64,000 nucleotides of DNA, taken from the NCBI GenBank assembly GCA_029948255.1, contig JALIZF010001676.1:248001-312000 (forward strand). The letters are read 5' to 3'. Every line of letters begins with the position of its first letter. Within the stretch, counting starts at the first letter, position 1. A model generated the notes under the pieces. That model saw only the letters and a program-made list of their open reading frames with translations. It was not told the origin of the DNA and ran no database searches. This DNA comes from Telmatactis stephensoni. Its lineage: Eukaryota > Cnidaria > Anthozoa > Actiniaria > Isophelliidae. Below, piece by piece: positions 25,703-45,800 of the stretch. The position numbers were made by a program, and so were the translations under genes.

Positions 25703-28700
25703 CTTTGGTGGTATATATGGTTACGTTTTAGTAAAATGAAACGAAAAGAATGAAAACAAAATTAGCTGTACTGTAAGAAAGAAGCACTGCTCACACGAGC
25801 AATCCATCTTAAGCACGTTTACAATTAACGGTACTTAGCTTGTAACAACCATGCATGCATCTTGAGACGCCGCATGCAGCTAGTACTTTGCAAAGTTATA
25901 TTGTGATCCTGCCGCTTGATACTATCCAACGTTGCGCGCAATTGCTCCATTTATCCACGCCCCTCTCCTAAAGCTGTCCCTACGCGCACACGTTCAAGTA
26001 CTCAAATTCTACAAAGTTGCGTGCACAATATTGCACTGAGTAGCGAAGTAATAGATGTGGTTGTGCGTTTCAGACTAAATCAGTATCAAGCCAGTTCGAC
26101 GAAAAGTTGCAGAACATCGTGTGGACTTTTTGTGTGCACTTTTTCTCCAACAATAAGAGACGATAAGTGGTATCACATGTTTAGTTCTCTACAATAGTTT
26201 GTTAGAAGTCTAATAAAAAATAAAATGCACAAAACTACTCTGGTTGTGTGCAACGTTGCAAGAAAATTTGTATAGTTTTTATGCCATCTCGGGGGTCCAG
26301 GACGAAGGGGAGAGGGGAGGAGAAAGGGAAGGAGTACTTTCTCCTCTTTCCTCTATAATTCCCCCTATCCCCTCCCCTCACCTTCCGCTCTGGGTCCACG
26401 GGATTGTGTATATACCAGGCCTTATAAGAGTCCAATAATCTACCAAAAATCATGACAATAGATTCATAACCGGAATCCGACTAACAGACTCAGTAATGCT
26501 ACTCTTACCAGAAGGTGGGAACGTAGGCAGCGTTTTAATTGTTAAAGGTACTTCAGTCGAAAATGATGGCAGTGTAGTTGTCCTGGGTTCGGGCTCGGTC
26601 GGGAATGGTGGCGGCGTAGTCTCAGTTTTAGCATGAGTTACAAATGGTACCTTTCTGTGTCCCCCACAGTACCGAAATGGGCAAGGCACGGCAACTAACT
26701 TGTAGACGTAGAAAGGTCCACAGTTTCTGACTTGAATTTTGATCGAGGCGTGGCAGCATTTGTCTCCGGCGTGAAAACAAACTTCTCTTTCGACTTTGCC
26801 TTCTTTTATCGATGGATGATCTCCAGCAAGCCAACCAGGGTTTACTGCACTGCAAAAGTCGTGAAGGACACATGTAGTGGGCATTTGCGAGCCGGCTGAC
26901 TCGGTGAAACGATACCAGCCAGGTTGTAACTTGGCATCGCAAAAAGCATCACCTTTTGGGTTGATATAATCCATCGAACGATCAGGTGAAGACAGTTTTG
27001 TGTAATAGATGCATTCTTTTGGTAAGAAAAGGCCTAAATAATGCAAAAACGAAGTATCTACTAACGGTTACACAAGCAAACAAACAGATATATGTATGTG
27101 AACAAAAGCGAAAACATTATTATTTAGCACAGCAAAGAATTTTGATTGATTGCACTTAATCCATGAAATAGATATCAGTCAAACAGAGATTAGTAGACAC
27201 AATTTCTCATTGTTTTCTTTTGTTTTGATAAGACTATTATATAGACATTGACTATTATATATTTTTTTTACGAGCTAAGTGCCATCACTCTAGGATAATC
27301 AAAACATGGAACTTCAAACAAATAAAGCCAGTCTCCATCTCGGGGACCTATATCCGGACGTCAAAGGGAGGGGAGGGGAGGGGAGGGAGAGAGGGAGGGA
27401 GGGGAGGGGAGAGAAAGGGAAGAAGGGGACGGGTTTTTTTACCGGTTTTGTGAATGTACGAGACGTACAGAGGATATAAGCCAGTCTGTGTATTGCGTTA
27501 TTTCAATTTCTTAATATTTTGCTAGCTATTATATAATAATTTACCTCGAAGCCCGAAGTGAATACACATAACTACGTATACGGCCGGGCTGAAGGCCGAT
27601 AAATGACTTTTAAATGGTCATAATCTTTAGTTGGGGAGGTTTTCTAAAATATAAATCTTATAAACTTCTAAAACAATGAAATATACTTGAATTTATCATA
27701 TAATTATTTATAAAATACCTATATTTCTTAAGTTCGAAAACTTGTTCTTTTCACTAGTGAAAAGATCGTTAGAATTAAGAAATGTAACGATATAAACTGA
27801 GCACGACGTTTCGGAGTCATCGTGACTCCATTATCAAGTGAAGATTATGTTAAGCAACAGAGTTCAATGAGTTCAACGTTTCTTAATTGAATTGTCATAC
27901 AAACAGTTTAGCCCTTAGGGAATCTGATTGCACGTTTAAAGATGGTTGCTGTTTTTGAATAAACAACATTTCGTACAATAGACAATCAAATTTTGTTTTA
28001 CACTTCTTAATCACTTGGATGTTATTGATTAAGTCCCCAGGGGCAGTTCCGTGATTGATCTTGTCGTGTTTACCCGTAGTAGAAGATTGATTATACTTGT
28101 GTTCTTCAGCTCGTTCATGGAGGTGGCGCATGGTGTAGCCGATATAACTTGCATCATTATAAAATGAAGAGATCGTTACCATGGTTAATTGAGCGCATTT
28201 ACTCTAAAGATAGTTTGTTGTCTCTTGATTTGATAATTATATGATAAATAGAATATTACATGTTCGCTTGGAGATACGGTTTTATCTTCTCTTGTTGAAA
28301 AGATCTCTCACTCGTTCGCTGCGCTCACTCGTGAGAGATCTTTTCAACACTCGAAGATAAAATCCGTATCTCCGCGCGCCCATGTAATATCCTCTATATA
28401 TGTTATTGAATTGTATGTCACAAACATGCGCAGTAAATCAACCAGAGCTTGGTTGTTCAAAGGGTGATTAACACTAATCCTGGGTTAAAGAAATTGTTTT
28501 CTTTAGATCTAATCCTGGGTTAAAATGAATGGTTTAATCCTGGGATAACACCAATCTTCTTTCAAACAACCAGGCCTAGACGAGCGCTAAAAATTGCGCG
28601 ATAACTTCTCGATCGTAGATCTCAACTCGTGCAGAGTTTACTTCTGAATTATGCAAATTAGAAATTCCCGCCAAAAAACTCACAGCGCGTGCCAGCGGCC

Positions 28701-29318
28701 ATTTCTAATTGCTACTTTGGCTAGAGTGAGTAAAAGCCAAACAATATTTTGTTAAACAACAACAAAGTTTTCCCTTCGAATAGAAGTTTTTAAAGTAATT
28801 AAAGAAGCCAAACGTCCCTAAGAACCGTAATTGGGAAATTATGCATGGTAAGTTCATGTTTTGCTTTTTAAGTATTTGTTTATCGATGTGCTAGCTTGGT
28901 ACATTTGCCTGTGTCGCTTATTTATCGCATAATTACACCTTTGTTAAAAGAAATTAAGTAAGCTTAATTCAAACTGTCGAAGGAAAAAATTAACGCTTTC
29001 GCCGCAGTGTTCAATTTTCAGTACAAACAAAATTTGACTGACCCAGACAATGGAAAATTAAGCCGTCTTTTTTCAATTCACGGGACCTATACAATAAAAG
29101 GCTTCGCAGCTGACAATGATTGCCACAAAAAGAGACGAAAACATGCAGACTTCGATTCATTGCATTATTCTACATATCATATACTTACTCTTCAGAATAG
29201 CTGACAGCACGGGTCCTGTGTCCTTGATATCTTTCTTCCTAACTTTTCCATCCAAATCTGCCTTCACGGCCGTAAAAATAAGTAAAACTATAGCGAACGA
29301 AAGCATGTTACTAACCAT
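24316..29318 (-). CDS. Secreted protein with two D8C (uromodulin-type) domains
   Basis: Exons: 29189-29318 (signal peptide), 26509-27033, 25580-25702, 24316-24560 (TAG). All introns are phase 1 and the model gives 340 residues. Exon 1 begins MVSNMLSFAIVLLIFTAVKA, a clear signal peptide; an ATG four codons later is an alternative start. Exon 2 holds a whole D8C domain (GWYRFTESAG, NPGWLAGDHP, VCFHAGDKCC, NCGPFYVYKL) and a Pro/Thr-rich linker of about 50 residues. Exons 3 and 4 form a second D8C split by an intron (DWYRFTSGAG, SPGWLFGGHP, VCFTWNGDCCFF, QCGDFYIYRL). D8C is an eight-cysteine domain of uromodulin, GP2 and relatives, usually found upstream of a ZP domain. Here no ZP, EGF or membrane anchor follows. 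Function is inferred only as extracellular matrix or mucus. The gene is convergent with GCLM. Confidence 0.8.
24628..24805. mobile_element. Palindromic element, GTTATACAATGG ends
   Basis: The left sequence GTTATACAATGGTTTCTTG is mirrored by CCATTGTATAAC at the right, with inner GTGGCATAC, CACTTAAT and TTTCT blocks inverted too. It lies in the last intron of the double-D8C gene. Confidence 0.6.
25241..25494. mobile_element. MITE with GGCCCAGGGCAAACGTCGAATC ends
   Basis: The right end reads GATTCGACGTTTGCCCTAGGCC. TAA or a related trinucleotide borders both ends. It lies in the intron splitting the second D8C domain. Confidence 0.65.
26509..27033 (-). CDS. D8C gene exon 2: first D8C domain plus Pro/Thr linker
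   Basis: A single exon bounded by phase-1 sites encodes the complete first D8C domain with its paired-Cys motif (GDKCCH). A TTPPPFPTEPEPRTTTLP-like tail follows that looks like an O-glycosylated linker. The acceptor is at 27034/27033 and the donor GTAAGAG starts at 26508. Confidence 0.82.
27360..27430 (+). repeat. (GGGGA)n purine tract
   Basis: GGGAGGGGAGGGGAG-type simple repeat in intron 1 of the double-D8C gene. Confidence 0.8.
27800..28185 (-). mobile_element. Truncated Penelope-like element, GIY-YIG endonuclease end
   Basis: An open frame at 27895-28182 ends in a GIY-YIG domain: ASYIGYTMRHLHERAEEHK at the N-terminus, KCKTKFDCLLYEMLFI in the middle, and the LNVQSDSLRAKLF ending typical of Penelope-like retroelements. 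The reverse transcriptase part is missing, so the copy is 5'-truncated. Downstream of the stop (27801-27840) is a GAAACGTC-type motif with a short stem, a decayed hammerhead-like sequence. It sits in intron 1 of the double-D8C gene in the same orientation and is unlikely to be active. Confidence 0.75.
28256..28390. repeat. Palindrome, probable MITE
   Basis: GGAGATACGGTTTTATCTTC...GAAAAGATCTCTCAC is mirrored by GTGAGAGATCTTTTCAAC...GAAGATAAAATCCGTATCTCC. It lies in intron 1 of the double-D8C gene. Confidence 0.65.
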
Positions 29319-30196
29319 CTAGCTCTAAAAGAGCTCCAGCTCCTGCGAGAATGACCGCGATAGCTCTTAATCCGTGCCCGTTTGGTGTAGTTATTTCAGT
29401 GCTTCTCATTGCCGCCACTTTTTTTAACGAATTTTATATAAATTTCACGCTTGCTAACCCAGCCGTAAATAACTAATTCTAAATAAGCGGATGACATGGA
29501 TGAATGGAGACTAAAGAAACTCTTGCATGGAATTAAGATTGTATAGAAAATATATACGTTTTTTACTCATTATTTTGTTCGATGAAAAATGAACCTGAAA
29601 GAAGAATTGTCTTTATTATTTACTTTTAATAGTTGAAGACAAATCTCGGAAACAAAACAACTTGATCCCCGAGGTAAATTTTCATGATTTATTATAATCT
29701 TCACAAATAAAACGTAAGTTCAATGAGCTGTAGCGAAAAAATATCCAATCAAATGAATGAACGAACCAACGAGCGAGCGAGCGAGCGAGCGAGCGAGCGA
29801 GCGAGCGAACGAACAAACGAACAAAACACACCGCGAACTCACGAAGTAACCAAACAAAATAACAAGCACCCATTCACACTGCGTACATTGAACTAATACA
29901 TCAGTTGAGTTTCTTGCAAATCGATTGTTTAATCTAATTAAAGGTTTACCCAGACTTTAATTGAATGATTCACTAATAAGCTATAGCTATTGTAGCTAAA
30001 GGCGGTTTTACACGAGACGATTTTAACGACGATTTTACGCGCAACGTTGCAACAACTTGCAATATTTTGCCGGCACTCTACCAGCTAGAAGAATCAAATC
30101 ACAAACCCCCAGATAATCTAGGATCAACTCTACAATGACCACCTCTCTACAATGACTACCTTTCTTTAAGGACCACTTCGATCTGTACAATGGCTA

Positions 30197-30389
30197 GAGT
30201 GTATTTCGTATGACTTTGAAAACTGACTACGGCACGGTCACGGCACGGCACGCGGCCACGGCACGGAACCTCGCCTGCTGATTTCTTCGCAAATTTGTAA
30301 AGAAATCAGCAGGCGAGGTTCCGTACCGTGGCCGTGCCGTGCCGTGACCGTACGTGCCGTAGTTTCTCAAAGTCATACGAAATCCACTC
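30197..30389. mobile_element. Palindromic MITE, TAGAGTG...CACTCTA ends (1)
   Basis: GAGTGTATTTCGTATGACTTTG is mirrored by CAAAGTCATACGAAATCCACTC, with a GC-rich GGCACGG interior also inverted. TA lies on both sides. Confidence 0.75.
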
Positions 30390-30399
30390 TATAGGTCTA

Positions 30400-30545
30400 G
30401 AGTCGTTTTCGTATGAGTGGGAAACTTACCGTACCGTATCGTAACTGTACCAGTATCATAGTTTTTATAAAAAACATTCGAAATTTCTGCTGTAACCGTA
30501 TCGTATCGTAACCGTACAGTGTTCCCACTCATACGAAAACCACTC
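30400..30545. mobile_element. Palindromic MITE, TAGAGT...ACTCTA ends (2)
   Basis: GAGTCGTTTTCGTATGAGTGGG is mirrored by CCCACTCATACGAAAACCACTC. TA on both sides. It shares its termini with the element 10 bases away, but the interior is different. Confidence 0.75.
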
Positions 30546-31283
30546 TATACCCCTGTGCAATGACCTACAATGACCTACAATCCTTGCCAGAATGGTTGGC
30601 ACGATTTGTCTTTATAGCTCGCGCAATGCATTTTCCTGTTATTTATGCCCCCCCCCCCTCCCCCCTTTCAATGTTGGAGTGCACCTACCAGTCTAAACTC
30701 AGTCAAGCACACTCTAAAGCACCCATCAACATTGATAAGGGGGGCGGGGGATGCACAAATACAATCACAAAGTGCATTATATAATGAGTCCCTAACATTT
30801 TCACATCGGACCAACTCTTTTTGGCAATGATTGTAGTTTCAAGAGGGGTGTTACACAGCTCAATTTCGTCCTGAAACTTGTTCGCGACACAGTTTTCTGT
30901 TGCAGAAGTAGACATTGGCAGTTCTACTTTTCGTGAAACTGTCTTGCAACGGAGATTCGGAAAAAGTTTCAGCTAAATGACCATGTTTCGTTAAACGGTG
31001 CAATGCGTTGTGAAAAGACAAGTTTCAGATTAAAGTTTCAGCGTGTAATAGCGCCATAAGACTAGTCATAATTATGTGAGCTAAATTATTATTTTTTCAT
31101 CCTTTAGATGCTTTCGGATACTTACAAATGGCGGTTTAATTTTTGCATTTACTAAAAAGTTTCATCATAAGTTTTGTTTAAGCATTCAAAATATAGCAGC
31201 TAAAAAGTGTTCTTTATACTTTTTCAATCTTTGAACACTTTGACAATAATAACTGACACACTAAATTAGTCTTCACGAAGACA

Positions 31284-40100
<8,817 letters not shown>

Positions 40101-40342
40101 GTCCAAAGAATTGCAGTTCTTCGACCAGTGCCTTCTACACGTGTGCCTGTTCAAGACTGACTTGTACAGTCTGAGCTCGACTGCGATGATTGTTCCTGTT
40201 GCGGGTAACATGAGCTTTCGTAAACATTTCATCAGATGACATTTACAAGTTATTTTAGGAAAATGGCGTATACAGATGTTATATGATACCGTGACACAGC
40301 CTCACTGCTGCCCAGGACAACGCTACACAGGAAATAGAGGAA

Positions 40343-40702
40343 ATGAGCTTTTATCATGTAATTCCAAAAGTCACAGTAAAGAAATATAATTACCATAGCT
40401 GGAAAGAGCATGTCAAAATTAGTAAAACTGTGAAGTTTGAATGAAGTAACTTTCAAACTCACGAAGATATGATTTTTCAAAAATCGAAATTTTGTATGAA
40501 AACATTCGCTGGTAGGCAAGAGTTGCCTACCAGCGAATGTTTTCTTACAAAATTTCGATTTTGGAAAATTCATATCTTCGTGAGTTTGAAAGTTACTTCA
40601 TTCAAACTTCACAGTTTTACTAATTTTGACATGCTCTTTCCAGCTATGGTAATTCTTTTTCTGTTTTGCTAATTTAAAAATACCTGATAAAAGCTCATTG
40701 CT
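40343..40702. mobile_element. Family B palindromic MITE, full length
   Basis: ATGAGCTTTTATCATGTAATTCC to CCTGATAAAAGCTCATT with arms of about 170 bp that are nearly perfect inverted copies. It lies just upstream of the mosaic gene start. Apparent frames inside it are palindrome artefacts. Confidence 0.8.
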
Positions 40703-40799
40703 ACAACCAGGAGTCCATAACTGCAATCATGGGCAATGGGCTCCTAACACAACATTGACAAATCGGCTAGAATAACCAGGGTCTACTTTACAGATGTAT

Positions 40800-41155
40800 T
40801 GCAAATATGGTTAAATAGAAAAAAGAGAGATAGGAAGAAAAGAAAGGGAAAAATGAATGCAACAGAAAAAGGTACACAAATGCAAAACGGAAGGGGGAAA
40901 AGGAAAGGCGAGGGGAGGAAGGGAGGGAGAAAGAAATTGAATGAAAGGAAGAGGGAAAGAAAAAGAGAGAATATAACAAAAATAAAACAAGGAAAGAAAG
41001 AGAAAGAAGGAAAAAGGGACGAAGTTATAAGATAGTAACTGAAAGAAAAACAAAAGGAAAACAGACAGAAAGGAAGAAAGAAAAGATAGAAAGAAAAAGA
41101 AAGAAAGAAAAAAGAAAGAAAGAAAGAGAAGAAAGAAATGAAGAAAAGTTGCAAT
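40800..41155 (+). repeat. Purine-rich GAAA/GGAA tract
   Basis: About 350 bp of almost pure purine. The Phe/Leu/Ser frames on the minus strand are artefacts. Confidence 0.85.
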
Positions 41156-41354
41156 TGCATGGGTTCTTATTTCATTTCAAAGTCAGTATCTCAGAATTGC
41201 ACAGTGCTTTATTCTTCTCAAAATTAATTTACACACAGTTTTAGAATTCTTGTTCTATATTTACAAGAAAACATTCAATAATAACGACATATCTGCCTCA
41301 TGACAAATATCACTTACAAAGCTTGGAAGTTCAAACCAGCTACCTAATAACTGA

Positions 41355-41514
41355 CAAGGGCGGATCCAGGAATCAAAAAAAGGAGGGGCCGGAAAATTTC
41401 ACAGATCTGACAAAACCTTCTATTCAGTCCGTAATAAAGCTAAACATTTCTTTGTTTTACTTATCAAAAGGAGGGGCCACGGCCCGTTGGACCCACCCCC
41501 TAAATCCGCCCCTG
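41355..41514. mobile_element. Family C MITE with ACTGA duplication
   Basis: CAAGGGCGGATCCAGG at the left, CTAAATCCGCCCCTG at the right; ACTGA lies at 41350-41354 and 41515-41519. Confidence 0.8.
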
Positions 41515-42181
41515 ACTGATCTGAAATTATATTTCACAAATAAAAAATTACAATATCTGATATATAATTGATGTTTATAGTGCACTGGATCTCCTAGGAT
41601 AAGTATGGCTAGACACTTGCTTGATGTTCTGTATGCCCATAGAGGGATTTTATTTAACCCGTGAATTAAGAAATATGAATGTTTATAGTTTGTACTAGTT
41701 GATAGAGAACAAAAGTAAACAATAGGTTTAGAGTCCACTACTATACATCATGCGTATATCATTAAATAAAATCACTCTACAACACTATCTTTATACAGCT
41801 ATCACTGACTTGTACTAATTATTAAAGGTACTTGACATAGAGTGATTTTGATAAACTCGTGAAAACCAGTAGCTAATCAGTGTAATCATAATCAAATGAT
41901 AGAGTGATTTTTATTATAGTGGCTTTCACTTAACCCGTGAAACACACAGCCTAATTCCATTGTGTTCTTAAGTTGTCCAGTTTGACTATCACACTTTAAC
42001 TAATACACTTTGTTTCACGGGTTAATGAAAACCACTCTAACCCGTGAAACAAAGTTTACCAGTTAGAGTGCAATAGTCAGATAAATAAAGTGTAAAGGAG
42101 TGCTAAAGAGTATTTCACAGGTTTATGAAAACCATTCTAACAAAAGAAAACAATGGAATTAGATTCTACTAATGTGTATGT

Positions 42182-42335
42182 ACAATAATAGAGGACGTCA
42201 AATATGGTGAGAGCAACAGTCACGCCATTCGACTTCGTCTCGTGACATACTTTTTGTTCTCACCACATTTTGACGTCATCTGTGCATCTATTAGAGTACA
42301 GACTCACGGAAAAATGAAATCTCTTTGTTAAATCT
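42182..42335. mobile_element. Family A MITE copy
   Basis: GACGTCAAATATGGTGAGAGC at the left is answered by CTCACCACATTTTGACGTCATCTGTGCATC at the right. It lies downstream of the SUEL exon stop. Confidence 0.65.
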
Positions 42336-42520
42336 ATTAGACCACTCTATCAACACTCTTGCCACACCACCTCAGGGTCGTCACGCAATGCTTATCTCCC
42401 TCCGTAACTACGTTACGTTACTTGAGAAGGTTAACGTTGCGTGACAACCTAATTAAAAGGGACATCTGCGAAAATGGCTAGCACTATTCCCACCCTTTCA
42501 ATACTGCTATACAGCTATTA

Positions 42521-42801
42521 TCATACACACTTGTATTTGATTTCTATGTACTTATAAGTCCCAACACAAGGATCACCATATACTTCATTTTTGGCATACA
42601 AACGACAGGCTGTTTTGCCATGACAAGCACAGCGAATCAAATGACTAGCGTAGCTTGAGGTGCATCTTGTAGTTTTGATGTTGATGTGTGGGCAGACGGT
42701 ACGTCCTGTTGTACGACCGTAGTTTGCTTTGACAATCCATATTCGCCTGCGAGCGGGACACCGAAGAATGGCACTACGGTGCTCACACAAACGAAATACG
42801 C
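42521..42801 (-). CDS. PQAWK gene exon 4: SUEL-type lectin domain
   Basis: Encodes LCEHRSAILRCP, IWIVKANYGR, CPH, TTRC, CACHGKTACRLYAKN and GDPCVGTYKYIEIKYKC. The YGR and DPC motifs are those of rhamnose/galactose-binding SUEL lectins. The acceptor is at 42802, and the stop TGA at 42521-42523 comes two codons after the final Cys. Confidence 0.83.
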
Positions 42802-45800
42802 CTAGAATGAAAAATGAAAGATAAAATGAGAAATGAAAAATGAGAAATGAAATGCGTATTGTTCTCCTGTTACTCCCTGTGATCATAAGTTCCGTTCCCA
42901 CATTTATCGTCCTTTTAGTAATGCCAAATCCAGTAAAAATATTGAACGACGTTCGACGGTAAAGTAAACATATAGACAAGGCGCAAAACTGAAAAAGTCG
43001 ATCGCAAAAGGTGCAGAAGGCATTTTGGGGTAGAGGCTGGTAACATAACTATTCTAAACTAATTTTTCATGCTGAATGCGAATATGACTGTTACCAAGAC
43101 GTATTCTGCAATCTTATACGTGTAAATGACGTATTTTGTGAATTGCTACAGTCATTTCATACTAACGGCTTTTTCATGTAATTCCAAAAGTTCCCAAACT
43201 TAAAAACAATTACCATAACTGGAAAGAGCATATCAAAATCAGTAAAACTGTGAAGTTTGAAGGATATCAGTTGAAAAATCAAGGAGATACGAATTTTCAA
43301 AAATCGAAATTTGTTTGTATCTCTTGCATAACTGTAAGTGTTTTTATACAAAATTTCGATTTTTGAAAATTCGTATATCTCCTTGATTTTTCAGAATTGA
43401 ACGCGACTCAGTCAGAAAAGGAGCGTATTTGTTCCTGCAGTAAACGCACTACCATCTTTTTTAAATGTGTGAAAAATAACAATCATATGATACTTACGAA
43501 ACCGTTGTTTTGGTTGGCATATCACTCCTGCGTCGTTGCTATGACGACAATTATGTTTGCCCCATCCGGGGAATCTGCACATTGCAAGATTCTTTTCACG
43601 GCCCGTGCATCTTAGGTTATCCATCCAAATTGGGCCTGTACCTTTACCAAATCGTGCTCCTCTGACGGCAGCAATTGCTCTAGGGTAGCCAAGTTGTCGG
43701 CACACTACATTGGCATCGTTACGACTCCACCAATGATCACAGATTGTACCCCAATGTCCACGATACAGGACCTCAACACGGCCAACGTTACGGAATTTCC
43801 CGCCTACAAGACGAACTCGGACTAAAAGAAATAAAAGAATGGCATGAATGAATCGAATGGAATAAATAAATCCTTCTTCAATCAAGATTTCCCATACCTC
43901 GTTTTCGAGAATCCTGTTCCAAGGCCTGAGGCTCGTCTTTCCAGGATTGAGGTTCATCTTTCCAGGCTTGAGGCTCGTCTTTCCAGGCTTGAGGTTCGTC
44001 TTTCCAGGCTTGAGGCTCGTCTTTCCAGGCTTGAGGATCGTCTTTCCAGGCTTGAGGCTCATCTTTCCAGGCTTGAGGTTCATCTTTCCAGGCTTGAGGT
44101 TCATCTTTCCAGGCTTGAGGCTCGTCTTTCCAGGCTTGAGGCTCATCTTTCCAGGCTTGAGGCTCATCTTTCCAGGCTTGAGGTTCATCTTTCCAGGCTT
44201 GAGGTTCATCTTTCCAGGCTTGAGGGTCCCTCTTCCAGGCTTGAGGCTCATCTTTCCAGGCTTGAGGTTCATCTTTCCAGGCTTGAGGGTCCCTCTTCCA
44301 GGCTTGAGGTTCATCTTTCCAGGCTTGAGGTTCATCTTTCCAGGCTTGAGGCTCATCTTTCCAGGCTTGAGGGTCCCTCTTCCAGGCTTGAGGTTCATCT
44401 TTCAAGGCTTGAGGGTCCCTCTTCCAGGCTTGAGGTTCATCTTTCCAGGCTTGAGGGTCCCTCTTCCAGGCTTGAGGCTCATCTTTCCAGGCTTGAGGGT
44501 CCCTCTTCCAGGCTTGAGGCTCATCTTTCCAGGCTTGAGGGTCCCTCTTCCAGGCTTGAGGTTCATCTCTCCAGGCTTGTGGGTCCCTCTTCCAGGCTTG
44601 AGGTTCATCTTTCCAGGCTTGAGGGTCCCTCTTCCAGGCTTGAGGTTCATCTTTCCAGGCTTGAGGGTCCCTCTTCCAGGCTTGAGGTTCATCTCTCCAG
44701 GCTTGTGGGTCCCGCTTCCAGGCTTGTGGGTACCGCTTCCAGGCTTGTGGGTCCTGCTTCCAGGCTTGTGGGTCCCGTTTCCAGGCTTGAGGGTCCCGTT
44801 TCCAGGCTTGAGGATCTTTCATATCGTCATTGAGATGGTCTGACAACGTATCGTCACTCATTTTCCTATTCACCGGGTCATTTGTAAATTGCTTCATTGC
44901 GGCCTCTGTTTCGTCAAGAAGTTTCGTCAAATCCGAATCAGTCGAGTCTTTCAGCTCTAAAACAAAAGGGAAGAAAATTATATATTTAGATTACAAAATT
45001 AACATTCTGATCCTAATTATATACCCGCCCTCTCCCATTCTTATTCTCTCGTCAAAACACTTTGATTTCCTGTTATTTCTGATATTCTCTTTTGGCCAAA
45101 ACACCAAGCAAATTCAAATCATCGAGAAATATACAGACTGTGACTCCAGAAGAAAAAGGAATTTGCTCGCAGATATACAATATGTTTAAAATGAAAAATA
45201 TTTTGAGTTGTTGAAATATGTCGCCCATAACAGGAAAGGTAGTTATCAGTAACGTATGTATTGTCTTTTGGGAACATTGTGATATTGAAGCATAGAGAAA
45301 GAAAACAGTTTCTATAATACTTAGTATGTTACGCGCGCGCTGATTGGCCAATTAACAACAGTGTGTGATTTAAGTTGAGACACACAGATGACGTCAAAAT
45401 ATTGCGTGCGATACTGATTTTAATTTTTTTAGCATTTTTTCTCGGCTCCTAAGACTGTTCGCTCTGGTTCTACTTTGAATTTGGAGAGTTGCGACGCGGC
45501 GAAAATTGATCTGCTACTTTCGGTGCCGTTTCAAAGTTCTAGGATAAAAAGTAGAGAAAACCTGAAATTATAGCCTACTGCAGTCTAATTACGGCTTTAA
45601 GAGTTGTACTGAAATGAATAGGATTATTAAATTTATATTTTATAACGAGGCCCCCACTCTGGAATGAAATGTACCCTGGGTACCAGCGAGGGGTACCAGC
45701 GAGGGGTACCAGCGATTTGTGAGACAAATACAGCTAATCATTAACAAAGAATCAAGCGAGACAAATTGTCAGGAAAGTTGAAATATAACGACTGCATTTC

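Larger units (their letters stand above)
29319..31283. other. Intergenic, no gene recognised
   Basis: Lies between the ZP-N-like stop and the start of the double-D8C gene. It holds a (GAGC)n tract at 29768-29815 and two adjacent palindromic MITEs at 30197-30545. I looked on the minus strand for a ZP-C half and membrane anchor and saw none. Confidence 0.55.
40101..42520. other. Intergenic region between mosaic and PQAWK genes
   Basis: Repeat-dominated: family B (40343-40702), a purine tract, family C (41355-41514), inverted ACCCGTGAAAC/GTTTCACGGGT blocks at about 41780-42140 and a family A copy at 42182-42335. No gene recognised. Confidence 0.6.

Noticed and set aside
43412..44398. Minus-strand frame NLKPGKM repeat running into the SRCR domain
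   Set aside because: The LKPGKM part is the wrong frame of the PQAWK exon. It joins the SRCR only by reading through an intron with a clear acceptor at 43822.
43844..44843. Two plus-strand frames of about 300 residues with LSRLE and FPGLR repeats
   Set aside because: They are antisense to the PQAWK repeat exon, which has a signal peptide, correct phases and flanking domain exons on the minus strand.
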